Counted from the stretch's first letter, positions 32,804 through 41,420 are shown. The stretch: 64,000 bases of DNA from Actinoplanes sp. N902-109 (GCF_000389965.1 NC_021191.1:683501-747500), one strand, 5' to 3'. A program made the numbers and translations. Notes: generated by a model from the sequence alone, not told the origin.

Positions 32804-34156
32804 GTGCACAAAAAATTGTCGTTGCTGATCGCGGGGGCGGCCGCCGGTGCGCTGGCCCTGTCCGGTTGTTCCGGGGCTGGGTCGACCGGTGGAGGCGATT
32901 CGGCGGACAACACCATCACGGCTCTGATGGTGGGCAACCCGCAGATGGAGGACATCCAGAAGCTGACCGCCGACAACTTCACCAAGCAGACCGGCATCAC
33001 CGTCAAGTTCACGATCCTCCCGGAGAACGAACTGCGCGACAAGGTGACCCAGGACGTGGCGAACCAGGGCGGCCAGTACGACGTGGCCACCGTGGGCGCG
33101 TACGAGGTGCCGATCTGGGCCAAGAACGGCTGGCTGCACGAGCTGTCGACGCAGTCGAGTGCGGACACCGCGTACGACAGTGCCGATCTGCTCAAGCCGA
33201 TGGTGCAGTCGCTGACGGGTGAGGACGGCAAGATGTACGCGGCCCCGTTCTACGGCGAGTCGTCCTTCCTCATGTACAACAAGGACATGTTCGCCAAGGC
33301 GGGCCTGACCATGCCGGAGAAGCCGACCTGGGCCCAGGTCGCCCAGTTCGCGCAGAAGCTGGACGACAAGAAGAACGGCGTGGCCGGCATCTGCCTGCGC
33401 GGCCTGCCCGGCTGGGGCGAGCTGTTCGCACCGCTGACCACCGTCGTCAACACCTACGGCGGCACCTGGTTCGACAAGGACTGGAACGCCCAGGTGAACT
33501 CGCCGGAGTTCAAGGAAGCCACCAACTTCTACGTCAACCTCGTCAAGCAGTACGGCGAGTCGGGCGCCCCGCAGGCCGGCTTCACCGAGTGCCTCAACAC
33601 GTTCGGCCAGGGCAAGGCGGCCATGTGGTACGACGCCACCTCGGCCGCGGGCACGCTCGAGGACCCGAACGCCTCCAAGGTCGCCGGCAAGGTCGGCTAC
33701 GTGTACGCCCCGGTGAACAAGACCGAGTACTCCGGCTGGCTGTGGACCTGGGCGTGGGCGATGCCGAAGACCACCAAGAAGGCCGACAACGCCTGGAAGT
33801 TCATCTCCTGGGCCACCAGCAAGGACTACGAGCAGCTGGTCGGCAAGAACCTGGGCTGGTCGCGGGTGCCGTCGGGCAAGCGCACCTCGACGTACTCGAT
33901 CCCGGAGTACAAGGATTCGGCGAAGGCGTTCGCCGACGTGACCCTCGGCTCGATCGAGCACGCCAACCCGCAGAACCCCGGTGTGCAGCCGCGGCCGGCG
34001 CTGGGCGTGCAGTTCGTCGGCATCCCGGAGTTCTCCGACCTGGGCACGAAGGTCTCGCAGGAAGTGAGCGCGGCGATCGCCGGCAGTTCCTCGGTCGACA
34101 AGGCCCTCACCGACGGTCAGAAGCTCGCTGAGGACGTGGCGAAGAACTACAAGTAG
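32804..34156 (+). CDS. Sugar/polyol ABC transporter substrate-binding lipoprotein
   Basis: A 450-residue extracellular binding protein of the SBP family 1 (MalE-like) type. A lipoprotein signal ends in LALSGC (Cys22), so it is anchored to the outer face of the membrane. The GTG at 32804 has a GGAGGAA ribosome site at ideal spacing; an ATG five codons earlier overlaps it. The mature part has the usual two-lobed pattern (ENELRDKVTQD, AAPFYGESSFLMYNKDMF, KAAMWYDATSAAG). It is followed by a strong hairpin and two permeases. The neighbouring dehydrogenase points to a polyol such as sorbitol or mannitol, but that is inference. Confidence 0.9.
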   Translation: MHKKLSLLIAGAAAGALALSGCSGAGSTGGGDSADNTITALMVGNPQMEDIQKLTADNFTKQTGITVKFTILPENELRDKVTQDVANQGGQYDVATVGAYEVPIWAKNGWLHELSTQSSADTAYDSADLLKPMVQSLTGEDGKMYAAPFYGESSFLMYNKDMFAKAGLTMPEKPTWAQVAQFAQKLDDKKNGVAGICLRGLPGWGELFAPLTTVVNTYGGTWFDKDWNAQVNSPEFKEATNFYVNLVKQYGESGAPQAGFTECLNTFGQGKAAMWYDATSAAGTLEDPNASKVAGKVGYVYAPVNKTEYSGWLWTWAWAMPKTTKKADNAWKFISWATSKDYEQLVGKNLGWSRVPSGKRTSTYSIPEYKDSAKAFADVTLGSIEHANPQNPGVQPRPALGVQFVGIPEFSDLGTKVSQEVSAAIAGSSSVDKALTDGQKLAEDVAKNYK

Positions 34157-34165
34157 CCGGTCGAC

Positions 34166-34192
34166 GGGGGCGCCGGGCCGACCGGCGCCCCC
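34166..34192 (+). terminator. Intercistronic stem-loop after the binding-protein gene
   Basis: GGGGGCGCCGG pairs with CCGGCGCCCCC around a GCCGA loop (11 pairs). Such hairpins between the binding-protein and permease genes commonly stop part of the transcription or protect the upstream message, so the binding protein is made in excess. Confidence 0.65.
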
Positions 34193-34215
34193 ACCCTGAC
34201 GAGGAAGTGTCTTCC

Positions 34216-35145
34216 ATGACCGATGTCATCACCCGGACGGACCCGAAACCGGAGGTCCCCGTGGTGTCCCCGAAGGGGGGTGCCAAGGACCGCTGGATCC
34301 GCCGGGCCCCGCTGCTCCCCGGCCTGATCTTCGCGCTGATCGTGACGCAGGTGCCGTTCCTGTTCACGCTGGTGCTGTCCACCCTCGACTGGAACGCGCT
34401 GCGCCCGGGTGACCGGTCGTTCATCGGGCTGGACAACTACGTCACCGTGCTGACCGACCAGCGGTTGCGCGCGGCGCTGCTCAACACCGTCCTGCTCACC
34501 GCCGGGGCGGTCATCTTCTCGATGATCCTGGGCCTGCTGCTGGCGATCCTGCTGGACCGCAAGTTCCTCGGCCGCTCGGTCGTACGCACGCTGCTCATCA
34601 CGCCGTTCCTGGTGATGCCGATCGCGGCCGCGCTGCTCTGGAAGCACGCCATCTACAACCCGGCGTACGGCCTGATCAACGGGATCTTCGGCGGCTCCAC
34701 CGACTGGGTCTCGTCGTACCCGAAGGCGGCGGTCATCGCCACCCTGGTCTGGCAGTGGACGCCGTTCATGATGCTGATCCTGCTGGCCGGTCTGCAGTCG
34801 CAGAGCGAGGAGGTGCTCGAGGCGGCCCGGGTCGACGGCGCCAACGCCTGGCAGATCTTCACCCGGATGACCATCCCGCACCTGCGGCAGTACCTCGAGC
34901 TGGGCGCGCTGCTGGGCTCGATCTACCTGGTCAACACGTTCGACGCGATCTTCAGCATCACCCAGGGCGGTCCCGGCCAGGCGACGACCAACCTGCCGTA
35001 CGAGATCTATCTGACCACGTTCCGCAAGTTCGAGTACGGCGAGGCGTCGGCCGCCGGCGTCATCGTGGTGGTCCTCACGATCATCGTGGCGACGTTCGCG
35101 CTGCGCGTGATCTCGAGCCTGTTCCGGATGGAGGAAAGCCGATGA
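34216..35145 (+). CDS. ABC transporter permease (MalF type)
   Basis: A 309-residue inner-membrane permease with about six helices after a cytoplasmic N-terminal 30 residues. The EAA loop, EAARVDGANAWQIFTRMTIP, couples to the ATPase. The start is the ATG at 34216, with GAGGAA nine bases upstream, not the earlier GTG that overlaps that site. No ATPase gene is in the operon; actinomycetes often use one shared MsiK-type ATPase for several such importers. The stop overlaps the next ATG by 4 bases. Confidence 0.9.
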   Translation: MTDVITRTDPKPEVPVVSPKGGAKDRWIRRAPLLPGLIFALIVTQVPFLFTLVLSTLDWNALRPGDRSFIGLDNYVTVLTDQRLRAALLNTVLLTAGAVIFSMILGLLLAILLDRKFLGRSVVRTLLITPFLVMPIAAALLWKHAIYNPAYGLINGIFGGSTDWVSSYPKAAVIATLVWQWTPFMMLILLAGLQSQSEEVLEAARVDGANAWQIFTRMTIPHLRQYLELGALLGSIYLVNTFDAIFSITQGGPGQATTNLPYEIYLTTFRKFEYGEASAAGVIVVVLTIIVATFALRVISSLFRMEESR

Positions 35146-35978
35146 CGACGCTCGCCGCGCCGCCGAAACGCCGGTGGCTCAACTCGATCTGGGGCGTGGT
35201 CGCCTGGGTGGCCGGGATCATCTTCGTGTTCCCGGTGATCTGGATGGTGCTGACCAGCTTCAAGCAGGAGCAGGACGCTGCCAGCAACCCGCCGGCCTGG
35301 TTCTTCAAGCCGACGCTCGACCAGTACGCCACGGTCTTCGACCGCAACATCATGCCGTTCCTGCTGAACTCGCTGATGGCCAGCGTCTTCTCCACGTTGC
35401 TGGTGGTCGTGCTGGCCACTCCCGCGGCGTACGCGCTGTCCCTGCGCCCGGTCGCGAAGTGGACCGATGCGCTGTTCTTCTTCATCTCCACCAAGATGAT
35501 GCCCGCGGTCGCCGCGCTGCTGCCGGTCTACCTGCTGGTCAAGAACCTCGGCATGCTGGACAACATCTGGACGATGGTCATCCTCTACACCTCGATGAAC
35601 CTGCCGCTGGCGGTGTGGATGATGCGCTCGTTCCTGCTGGAGGTGCCGCGCGAGGTGCTGGAGGCCGGTGAGGTCGACGGCGCCGGCCTGGTCACCTCGA
35701 TCCGCAAGATCATCCTGCCGATCATCTCGCCCGGCCTGGCCGCCACCGCGCTGATCTGCTTCATCTTCGCCTGGAACGAGTTCTTCCTGGCGGTGAACCT
35801 GACCGCGACGAACGCCGGCACCGCCCCGATCTTCCTGGTCGGCTTCATCTCCTCCGAGGGCCTGTTCCTGGCCCGGCTGTGCGCGGCGGCCACGCTGGTC
35901 TCACTGCCGGTGCTGATCGCCGGTTGGGTCGCGCAGAACAAGCTCGTCCGCGGTCTGTCGATGGGCGCGGTCAAGTGA
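35142..35978 (+). CDS. ABC transporter permease (MalG type)
   Basis: A 278-residue second permease with six predicted helices. The EAA loop reads EAGEVDGAGLVTSIRKIILP, which is conserved in position and ends in the usual ILP. It starts at an ATG overlapping the MalF-type stop and ends overlapping the GTG of the dehydrogenase gene, so the four genes form one tight operon. With the other permease it forms the membrane channel of the importer. Confidence 0.9.
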   Translation: MTTLAAPPKRRWLNSIWGVVAWVAGIIFVFPVIWMVLTSFKQEQDAASNPPAWFFKPTLDQYATVFDRNIMPFLLNSLMASVFSTLLVVVLATPAAYALSLRPVAKWTDALFFFISTKMMPAVAALLPVYLLVKNLGMLDNIWTMVILYTSMNLPLAVWMMRSFLLEVPREVLEAGEVDGAGLVTSIRKIILPIISPGLAATALICFIFAWNEFFLAVNLTATNAGTAPIFLVGFISSEGLFLARLCAAATLVSLPVLIAGWVAQNKLVRGLSMGAVK

Positions 35979-36964
35979 GGGCGGCCGTGGTGGTCAAGCC
36001 GGGCACCATCTCGGTCGAGCAGGTGCCCGACCCCACGCCCGGACCGCTGGACGTGGTGGTCAAGCCGGCCGCGGTCGGCATCTGCGGCACCGACGCGCAC
36101 ATCATGGACGGCGAGTTCGCCCCGGCGTTCCCGATCGTGCCGGGTCACGAGTTCGCCGGCGAGATCGTGGCGGTCGGCACCGGCGTCACCGACTTCTCGG
36201 TCGGTGAGCAGGTCGCCGTGGACCCGTCGCTGTACTGCGGCTACTGCTACCAGTGCAAACGGGCCCGCGGCAACCAGTGCGAGAACTGGAACGCCATCGG
36301 GGTGACCCGCAGCGGCGGCGCGGCGGAATACGTCCTCGCCCCCATGGCGAACCTGTACCGCCTGCCGGAAACGATCAGCGTCCACGACGCCGCGCTGATC
36401 GAGCCGCTGTCCTGCGCGATCCGCGGCTTCGACGTGCTGCCGCGCCGGATGGCCGACACGTTCCTGATCTACGGCTCGGGGACGATGGGCCTGATGATGC
36501 TGCAACTGGCCAAGCGCGCGGGTGCCGCATCGGTCGCCATGGTGGACGTCAACCCGGAGCGGCTCAAGACGGCGGAGCTGCTGGGCTGCTCGGCCGCGGT
36601 CACCAGCGCCGACGAGCTCGACGCGCCGCGCGGCTGGGACGTGGTGATCGACTGCACCGGCGTACCCGCCGCCATCCGCGACGGGCTCCGCCGGGTCGGC
36701 CGCGGCGGCACGTTCCTGCAGTTCGGCGTCTCGGCCTACGACGCGCGGGTGGAGATCGAACCGTACGAGATCTACCGCCGGGAAATCACCATCACCGGCT
36801 CGATGGCGGTGCTGCACAGCTTCGACCGGGCAGGCGACATGCTGGCCGCCGGCGTGCTCGACCCAGCGGTGTTCATCAGCCACCGGTTCCCGCTCGACGA
36901 CTACGCCGAGGCGCTGGCCCAGTTCCGCGCGGGCGTCGGCCGGAAGACCCTGATCGAACCGTGA
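35975..36964 (+). CDS. Zinc-dependent alcohol/polyol dehydrogenase
   Basis: A 329-residue medium-chain dehydrogenase. GHEFAGEIVAVG carries the catalytic-zinc histidine and glutamate, ICGTDAH the zinc cysteine, and CGYCYQCKRARGNQC the four structural-zinc cysteines. The Rossmann loop reads IYGSGTMGLMMLQLAKRAG, and an acidic residue in MVDVNPERL favours NAD. The GTG overlaps the permease stop. In this operon it probably oxidises the imported polyol (sorbitol, mannitol or similar) to a ketose. Shorter than many homologues by about 15-20 residues at the C-terminus. Confidence 0.88.
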   Translation: MRAAVVVKPGTISVEQVPDPTPGPLDVVVKPAAVGICGTDAHIMDGEFAPAFPIVPGHEFAGEIVAVGTGVTDFSVGEQVAVDPSLYCGYCYQCKRARGNQCENWNAIGVTRSGGAAEYVLAPMANLYRLPETISVHDAALIEPLSCAIRGFDVLPRRMADTFLIYGSGTMGLMMLQLAKRAGAASVAMVDVNPERLKTAELLGCSAAVTSADELDAPRGWDVVIDCTGVPAAIRDGLRRVGRGGTFLQFGVSAYDARVEIEPYEIYRREITITGSMAVLHSFDRAGDMLAAGVLDPAVFISHRFPLDDYAEALAQFRAGVGRKTLIEP

Positions 36965-37085
36965 TGTGCGGCGGCTGATGGCGGCGGCGGTGCTCGGCCG
37001 GGGTCGGTGGGGACGCTGGGCTGGTTGCGTACGACAACCACCCACCCTGCTGATCGCCGCCCCGCACACCGCCGCCTCAGCCGCC
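36965..37085. repeat. Nested inverted repeats after the transport operon
   Basis: Directly after the dehydrogenase stop, 36970-36992 (GGCGGCTGA then GGCGGC and GGTG) is the near-complement of 37067-37085. Inside lie GGTGGG (37006-37011) with CCCACC (37041-37046), and GGTTG (37023-37027) with CAACC (37035-37039) around a seven-base CGTACGA loop. TGTGCGG/CCGCACA could pair instead at the base. This may be a strong terminator or a structured RNA. No gene was seen here. Confidence 0.5.
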
Positions 37086-37120
37086 AGGAATTCCCCTCCG
37101 GAGTGACATCGCGAGCCGAA

Positions 37121-37150
37121 TTGCGTTGGGGCTGAGCGGGGTTGTACAAA
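37121..37150 (+). promoter_or_regulatory. Promoter of the small conserved protein gene (leaderless)
   Basis: TTGCGT, an 18-base spacer and TACAAA, followed after eight bases by the ATG at 37159. No ribosome site is present, so a leaderless message is likely. Confidence 0.45.
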
Positions 37151-37158
37151 CTACACCC

Positions 37159-37428
37159 ATGTCATTAACGCCCGAGCCGGGTGCCGCGCTGCCCGCATCC
37201 GCCGTTAAACGCCGTGTGGGCATTGCGCCCACCCTCCGGGGCAGCGCCACGAATTGCACCTGTCCCGACATCTTCGAGTTGGCGGATGGCAATTTCGCCG
37301 TCATCGGGACCGATAGGACCGCTGAGTTCGACGGTCGGCTGCCGGCGGATGCCGGGGTGGCAGCATACGAGCGCGTCGTCGTGATCACTCGCGATACCTT
37401 GCTCGCCGCGGTGAAAGACCTGACGTAG
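37159..37428 (+). CDS. Small conserved actinobacterial protein
   Basis: An 89-residue protein of unknown function. It has a conserved-looking core, CTCPDIFELADGNFAVIGTD, found in many short actinomycete proteins often near helix-turn-helix regulators. No signal peptide or helix is predicted. I chose the ATG at 37159 from the leaderless promoter; an earlier frame start at 37126 lies in the promoter. Its end overlaps the convergent DUF6082-like gene by 44 bases. Confidence 0.65.
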   Translation: MSLTPEPGAALPASAVKRRVGIAPTLRGSATNCTCPDIFELADGNFAVIGTDRTAEFDGRLPADAGVAAYERVVVITRDTLLAAVKDLT

Positions 37429-38098
37429 TCCAATTGTTGGCCGGGGTACGCCGAGATCTGCGCTCGGCGGCCTCGGCGTCGACTCCTTCCGAGCAGGCGA
37501 GCACGTCCTCGTACTCCCGCCAGATCTCATCCGCGACGGCTGCCAGGCTCAGCTCCGTCGTTTCTTCGACGTACACGCTCTCCCGGCTGTTGGCGCTCTC
37601 GCTCCAGAAGGCCCGGATCTTCGGACTGGCGAAGACGTAGCGGAGGTTGCTCACCATCTCCTCGTGCGAATCGATGCCGGTCGTGTACTGCAGCCAGACG
37701 TGTTGCACGATCAGGTTGGCGTACATGTGGCTGATCTTCGTTTCCGCATCTGTTCCTGAGTGGGTGGGCCACACGTCGGCCAGGTGCGGGTTGTCGATGG
37801 CTGTGCGAATAAGGCTCATGTGCAGCTTGCGTATGTCGACTTCGGCACTGACCCGCAGAGCTGCCTCCGCGTTCTGCAGGAGTTTCCCTTGCGCTGCCAG
37901 CTCCTCCCGGCGAAGCTGTCGATCGCGGGACTGCTGCGTCCAGGTAACCATGAGGGCGGCCACTGCCAGGGCCGGGACCAACGCATTTCCGATGACCGTG
38001 ACGGCTACGGTGAGCAAGACGGAAATGGCTACGAACGTCAGCGCGGTCCGCGCCGATTGCAGTGATCTACCACCGGAGGAATCGTCGCCCGTCTTCAT
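37385..38098 (-). CDS. DUF6082-like membrane protein
   Basis: A 237-residue protein. One or two hydrophobic segments at about 20-60 anchor it, followed by a charged helix (QQSRDRQLRREELAAQ) and the conserved part with NLIVQHVWLQYTTG and FASPKIRAFW, which matches DUF6082 proteins of actinomycetes. These often sit beside small conserved or helix-turn-helix genes, as here. The ATG at 38098 has an AAGGGGAG ribosome site. A short reading frame ends over this start codon, suggesting coupling. Function unknown. Confidence 0.72.
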   Translation of the reverse strand: MKTGDDSSGGRSLQSARTALTFVAISVLLTVAVTVIGNALVPALAVAALMVTWTQQSRDRQLRREELAAQGKLLQNAEAALRVSAEVDIRKLHMSLIRTAIDNPHLADVWPTHSGTDAETKISHMYANLIVQHVWLQYTTGIDSHEEMVSNLRYVFASPKIRAFWSESANSRESVYVEETTELSLAAVADEIWREYEDVLACSEGVDAEAAERRSRRTPANNWTTSGLSPRRARYRE

Positions 38099-38247
38099 CG
38101 GAGCTCCCCTTGAAGAGTAGCTTTCCAGCGTCTCCGTCGATCGGGTTGCGACGATGCAAGATCGATATCGGATACTGCGTCGTACTGACGAGTGTGAGCC
38201 AGGAAGATGGCTTTTTCCATACGTGTGGATGAGTGAAAGCGCGCCAT
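38095..38247 (-). CDS. Possible small protein coupled to the DUF6082-like gene
   Basis: A 50-residue frame starts at an ATG at 38247 with an AAGG-type ribosome site and ends at a TGA that overlaps the next gene's ATG (ATGA). The sequence is hydrophilic and basic at the end (DRRRRWKATLQGELR) and shows no motif. The four-base overlap is the main argument that it is translated; it could also be a short leader. It lies in a 214-base gap that otherwise holds no gene. Confidence 0.35.
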   Translation of the reverse strand: MARFHSSTRMEKAIFLAHTRQYDAVSDIDLASSQPDRRRRWKATLQGELR

Positions 38248-38312
38248 ATTGAACTGCCTTGTGGCGGTCTGCCATCTGGCAGTTGGCTGGTGGTCTTCCG
38301 GCGACGTGGCAG

Positions 38313-38846
38313 TCAGCGGAGCGGGGGTTCGTCGCCGAAGAATTCTTGGATCTGGGTGAGGGTCAGGTAGCCCGGGTCCGTGTCGCCGGGGTCCGGGGGC
38401 AGGGCCCGGTGGGTGACCTCGAGCGTGTCCGTGTGGTCGGGCAGGTCCGGCAGTGGCGGCACCGGCGGCAGCGTGGCCAGGCCGATGGCCTCGCGGATGA
38501 CCTCGAACATGCCGGTGACCTCGCGGATTGCCAGCGGCACCAGGTCGGCGGGGTGGCCGGCGGGGGTGGGCGGGGCCGCGCAGGTGAAGTTGGCACGGAT
38601 CCGGCCGTCGATCTGGCGGATGTCGGCGCTGGGGCGGAGGTGGTCGAGGTGGCTTTCGGCGACGATGCCGAGTTCGCATTCGGGGATTCCGGAGGCTCGC
38701 CACCAGTGGCACCAGGACGGGTCGGCGTCCAGGGTCATGACCACGTGTTGCAACGCGACCATGTAGGCCTCGGGGGCGTGGCCGGTGATCGTGGTGGTGC
38801 CCATGTGGGGATGCAGCCAGCGCGGGTGCCGGTGGCGGACGTCCAT
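38313..38846 (-). CDS. Hypothetical protein
   Basis: A 177-residue frame with normal amino acid composition and no family that I recognise. It has a His/Trp-rich start (DVRHRHPRWLHPHMG), a segment HVVMTLDADPSWCHWW and a proline-rich C-terminal half (LPPVPPLPDLPDHTD). The ATG at 38846 has no clear ribosome site. Overlapping frames on both strands are longer but have skewed Arg/Ala/Gly or His/Pro compositions, so this one is preferred. It is divergent from the MarR gene at 38971. Confidence 0.5.
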   Translation of the reverse strand: MDVRHRHPRWLHPHMGTTTITGHAPEAYMVALQHVVMTLDADPSWCHWWRASGIPECELGIVAESHLDHLRPSADIRQIDGRIRANFTCAAPPTPAGHPADLVPLAIREVTGMFEVIREAIGLATLPPVPPLPDLPDHTDTLEVTHRALPPDPGDTDPGYLTLTQIQEFFGDEPPLR

Positions 38847-38937
38847 CACGGCATGGTGACATTTCGGGCTTGAGGCTCGCCGTCAAAAGGCCCCGCACGT
38901 CCGGGTGGCGCTTGAGCGCTTCGTCACTCCGTACAAA

Positions 38938-38963
38938 ATACATGTATAAGCCAGTGATATAAA
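38938..38963 (+). promoter_or_regulatory. MarR-gene promoter with palindromic operator
   Basis: ATACATGTAT (38938-38947) is a perfect palindrome in an AT-rich island, directly upstream of a -10-like TATAAA (38958-38963). Seven bases separate TATAAA from the GTG at 38971, so the message is probably leaderless. The palindrome is the natural site for autoregulation by the MarR protein. Confidence 0.5.
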
Positions 38964-38970
38964 TCGTGCT

Positions 38971-39468
38971 GTGCAGTCAGTGATCGACATTTCGCCCGGC
39001 AGCGCGCTGCTGGCCGTGGGGCTGGAACGGCTCTACGAGGCTCTCCGGCGCCTCACTCCGCGCGATGGGCTCAGCCTGACCGCGCTCTCCACGCTCAAGC
39101 GGCTTGCCCGGCTCGGCCCGCAACGGCTGAGCGAGCTGCACGCCGCCGAGAACGTCACCCAGCCCGCGATGACCCAGCTGGTCGCCCGGCTGGGGAGGGA
39201 CGGGCTGGTGGCGCGGGGCAGTGATCCGGCCGACGGGCGTGCCGTGGTGGTCAGCATCACCGCGGCCGGCCGCGATCTCGTCGAGCGGCGCCGGGTCGGG
39301 TACGCCGCGGCGCTGGACGCCGTACTGGAAAAGCTCCGCCCGGCCGACCGGGAGGCGCTGATCGCCGCCCTGCCCGCCATGGAACGGCTTGCCGAAGCGA
39401 CGGCGGCCGAAGGAAGGGAAGTGGCAGAAGCCGCGTCCCCAGCGAGAGAGGTCCGACAGGCGTGCTGA
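38971..39468 (+). CDS. MarR-family transcriptional regulator
   Basis: A 165-residue regulator with the MarR winged helix: LTALSTLKRLARLGPQRLSELHAAENVTQPAMTQLVARLGRDGLV followed by the wing DPADGRAVVVSITAAG. No cysteine that would suggest redox sensing in the DNA-binding part. The GTG start is set by the -10 box seven bases upstream. It overlaps the MFS exporter gene by 7 bases, so regulator and pump are made from one message, and it probably represses it until a drug-like ligand binds. Confidence 0.92.
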   Translation: MQSVIDISPGSALLAVGLERLYEALRRLTPRDGLSLTALSTLKRLARLGPQRLSELHAAENVTQPAMTQLVARLGRDGLVARGSDPADGRAVVVSITAAGRDLVERRRVGYAAALDAVLEKLRPADREALIAALPAMERLAEATAAEGREVAEAASPAREVRQAC

Positions 39469-41420
39469 CAGTCGATCATCCGAGATACAAGTGGATCGCA
39501 CTGTCGAACACCACGCTCGGCACCCTGCTGGCCACGATCAACGCCTCGATCGTGCTGATCTCGCTGCCCGCGATCTTCAAGGGTGTGCACCTCAACCCGC
39601 TCGAGGCGGGCAACGTCAGCTATCTGCTGTGGATGCTGATGGGCTACATGCTGGTCACGGCGGTGCTGGTGGTGACGCTGGGCCGGCTCGGTGACATGTT
39701 CGGCCGGGTGCGGATCTACAACGCCGGGTTCGCCGTCTTCACCGTCACCTCGATCATCCTGTCGCTGGACCCGTTCGACGGGGGCGGCGGCGCGCTGTGG
39801 CTGATCGGCTGGCGGGTGTTGCAGGCGGTCGGCGGTGCGATGCTGATGGCTAACTCGGCCGCGATCATCACCGACGCCTTCCCGGCCCGGCAGCGCGGCA
39901 TGGCGCTCGGCGTCAACATCGTCGCCGCGCTGGCCGGTTCGTTCATCGGCCTGGTGGCCGGTGGCGTGCTCGCCGAGTGGGACTGGCGCTCGGTGTTCTG
40001 GGTGAACGTCCCGCTGGGCCTGCTGGGCACGGTCTGGGCGTACCGCTCGCTGCACGACAGCGGCGTCCGCCGCAAAGCCAAGATCGACTGGTGGGGCAAC
40101 GCGACCTTCGCGGCCGGCCTCACCGCGGTGCTCGCGGCCATCACGTACGGGATTCAGCCGTACGGCGACCACACGATGGGCTGGACGAACCCGTGGGTGC
40201 TCGCCGGGCTGATCGGGGGCGCGGCGGTGCTGGTGGTGTTCGGCATCATCGAGACGCGCGTCGCGGACCCGATGTTCCCGCTCGGGTTGTTCAAGAACGC
40301 GGCCTTCACCAGCGGCAACGCCGCCAACCTGCTGGCCAGCGTGGCCCGGGGCGGTCTGCAGTTCATGCTGATCATCTGGCTGCAGGGCATCTGGCTGCCG
40401 CTGCACGGCTACGACTACGAGTCGACGCCGCTGTGGGCCGGCATCTATCTGGTGCCCATGACGATCGGCTTCCTGCTGGCCGGCCCGATCTCCGGCTGGC
40501 TGTCCGACCGGTTCGGCCCGCGCCTGTTCGCCGCCGGTGGCCTGCTCGTGATGGCCGCGTCGTTCGTCGGGCTGCTGCTGCTCCCGAGCGACTTCAACTA
40601 CCCGCTGTTCGCCGTGCTGATCTTCGTCAACGGGCTGGGCGGTGGCCTGTTCGCGGCGCCGAACACCGCGCTGGTCATGTCGAGCGTCCCGGCCAACATG
40701 CGCGGCGCTGCGTCCGGGATGCGGGCCACGTTCCAGAACGCCGGTCAGGTGCTGTCGATCGGCGTCTTCTTCTCGCTCATGGTGGCCGGGCTGGCGGGCT
40801 CGCTGCCGGCGACGCTCAGCTCCGGGCTGACCGCGCAGGGCGTGCCCGCTGCCACCGCCGGGCAGATCGCTCAGCTGCCGCCGGTGGGCACGCTGTTCGC
40901 CGCGTTCCTGGGCTACAACCCGATCGCCGAGCTGCTCGGGCCGCAGGTGCTGGGCGCGCTGCCGACGGCGAACGCCAACAACCTGACCGGCTTGCGGTTC
41001 TTCCCACGGCTGATCTCCGGACCGTTCCACGACGGCTTGGTGATCGTGTTCTGGCTGGCCATCGCGATGGCGGTGATCGGTGCCCTGGCGGCGCTGGTGC
41101 GCGGCAAGCCGGCCGTCGCGCCGGCCCCGGAGGCGCCCGCGGTGGCGGCCGAGGGCGAGTTCGTGGCGCACGAGGCCGAGCTGGCGGCGGAGCTGGCCGA
41201 GGCGCAAGCCCTGACCCCGGCCATCCCGGCGGCCGAGCCGATCAACCGCGACGCCACGGCCGCGCTCAAGCAGACCGCGCCCGAGGAGACCGCGCCCGAG
41301 GAGACCGCGCTCAAGCAGACCGCGTCCGAGGAGACCACGCCCAGGAAGACCGCGCCCGAGGAGACCGCGACCCAGCGGACCGCGGCCCAGCAAGCCGCGA
41401 CCAGAGGGACAGTGAGCTAA
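39462..41420 (+). CDS. DHA2-type MFS exporter with repetitive C-terminal tail
   Basis: A 652-residue exporter, with about 14 helices over residues 12-550. GRLGDMFGRVRIYNAG is the loop 2-3 signature and LALGVNIVAALAGSFIGLVAGG the motif C of antiporters (antiporter motif slightly changed). Normal members end near residue 550; this one adds about 100 residues, first Ala/Glu-rich, then imperfect TAPEE/TALKQ repeats (see 41262-41405). GTG start inside the MarR gene. Probable role: proton-driven efflux of a drug or metabolite, controlled by the MarR protein. Confidence 0.9.
   Translation: MLTVDHPRYKWIALSNTTLGTLLATINASIVLISLPAIFKGVHLNPLEAGNVSYLLWMLMGYMLVTAVLVVTLGRLGDMFGRVRIYNAGFAVFTVTSIILSLDPFDGGGGALWLIGWRVLQAVGGAMLMANSAAIITDAFPARQRGMALGVNIVAALAGSFIGLVAGGVLAEWDWRSVFWVNVPLGLLGTVWAYRSLHDSGVRRKAKIDWWGNATFAAGLTAVLAAITYGIQPYGDHTMGWTNPWVLAGLIGGAAVLVVFGIIETRVADPMFPLGLFKNAAFTSGNAANLLASVARGGLQFMLIIWLQGIWLPLHGYDYESTPLWAGIYLVPMTIGFLLAGPISGWLSDRFGPRLFAAGGLLVMAASFVGLLLLPSDFNYPLFAVLIFVNGLGGGLFAAPNTALVMSSVPANMRGAASGMRATFQNAGQVLSIGVFFSLMVAGLAGSLPATLSSGLTAQGVPAATAGQIAQLPPVGTLFAAFLGYNPIAELLGPQVLGALPTANANNLTGLRFFPRLISGPFHDGLVIVFWLAIAMAVIGALAALVRGKPAVAPAPEAPAVAAEGEFVAHEAELAAELAEAQALTPAIPAAEPINRDATAALKQTAPEETAPEETALKQTASEETTPRKTAPEETATQRTAAQQAATRGTVS
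41262..41405 (+). repeat. Imperfect 15-base tandem repeats at the end of the MFS gene
   Basis: The unit is close to gcgcccgaggagacc, coding for APEET; variants code for ALKQT, ASEET and ATQRT. The repeats keep frame and end just before the stop. Slippage could change tail length between strains. Confidence 0.7.

Noticed and set aside
34207..34215. GTG at 34207 as start of the MalF-type permease
   Set aside because: It overlaps the GAGGAA ribosome site that serves the ATG at 34216.
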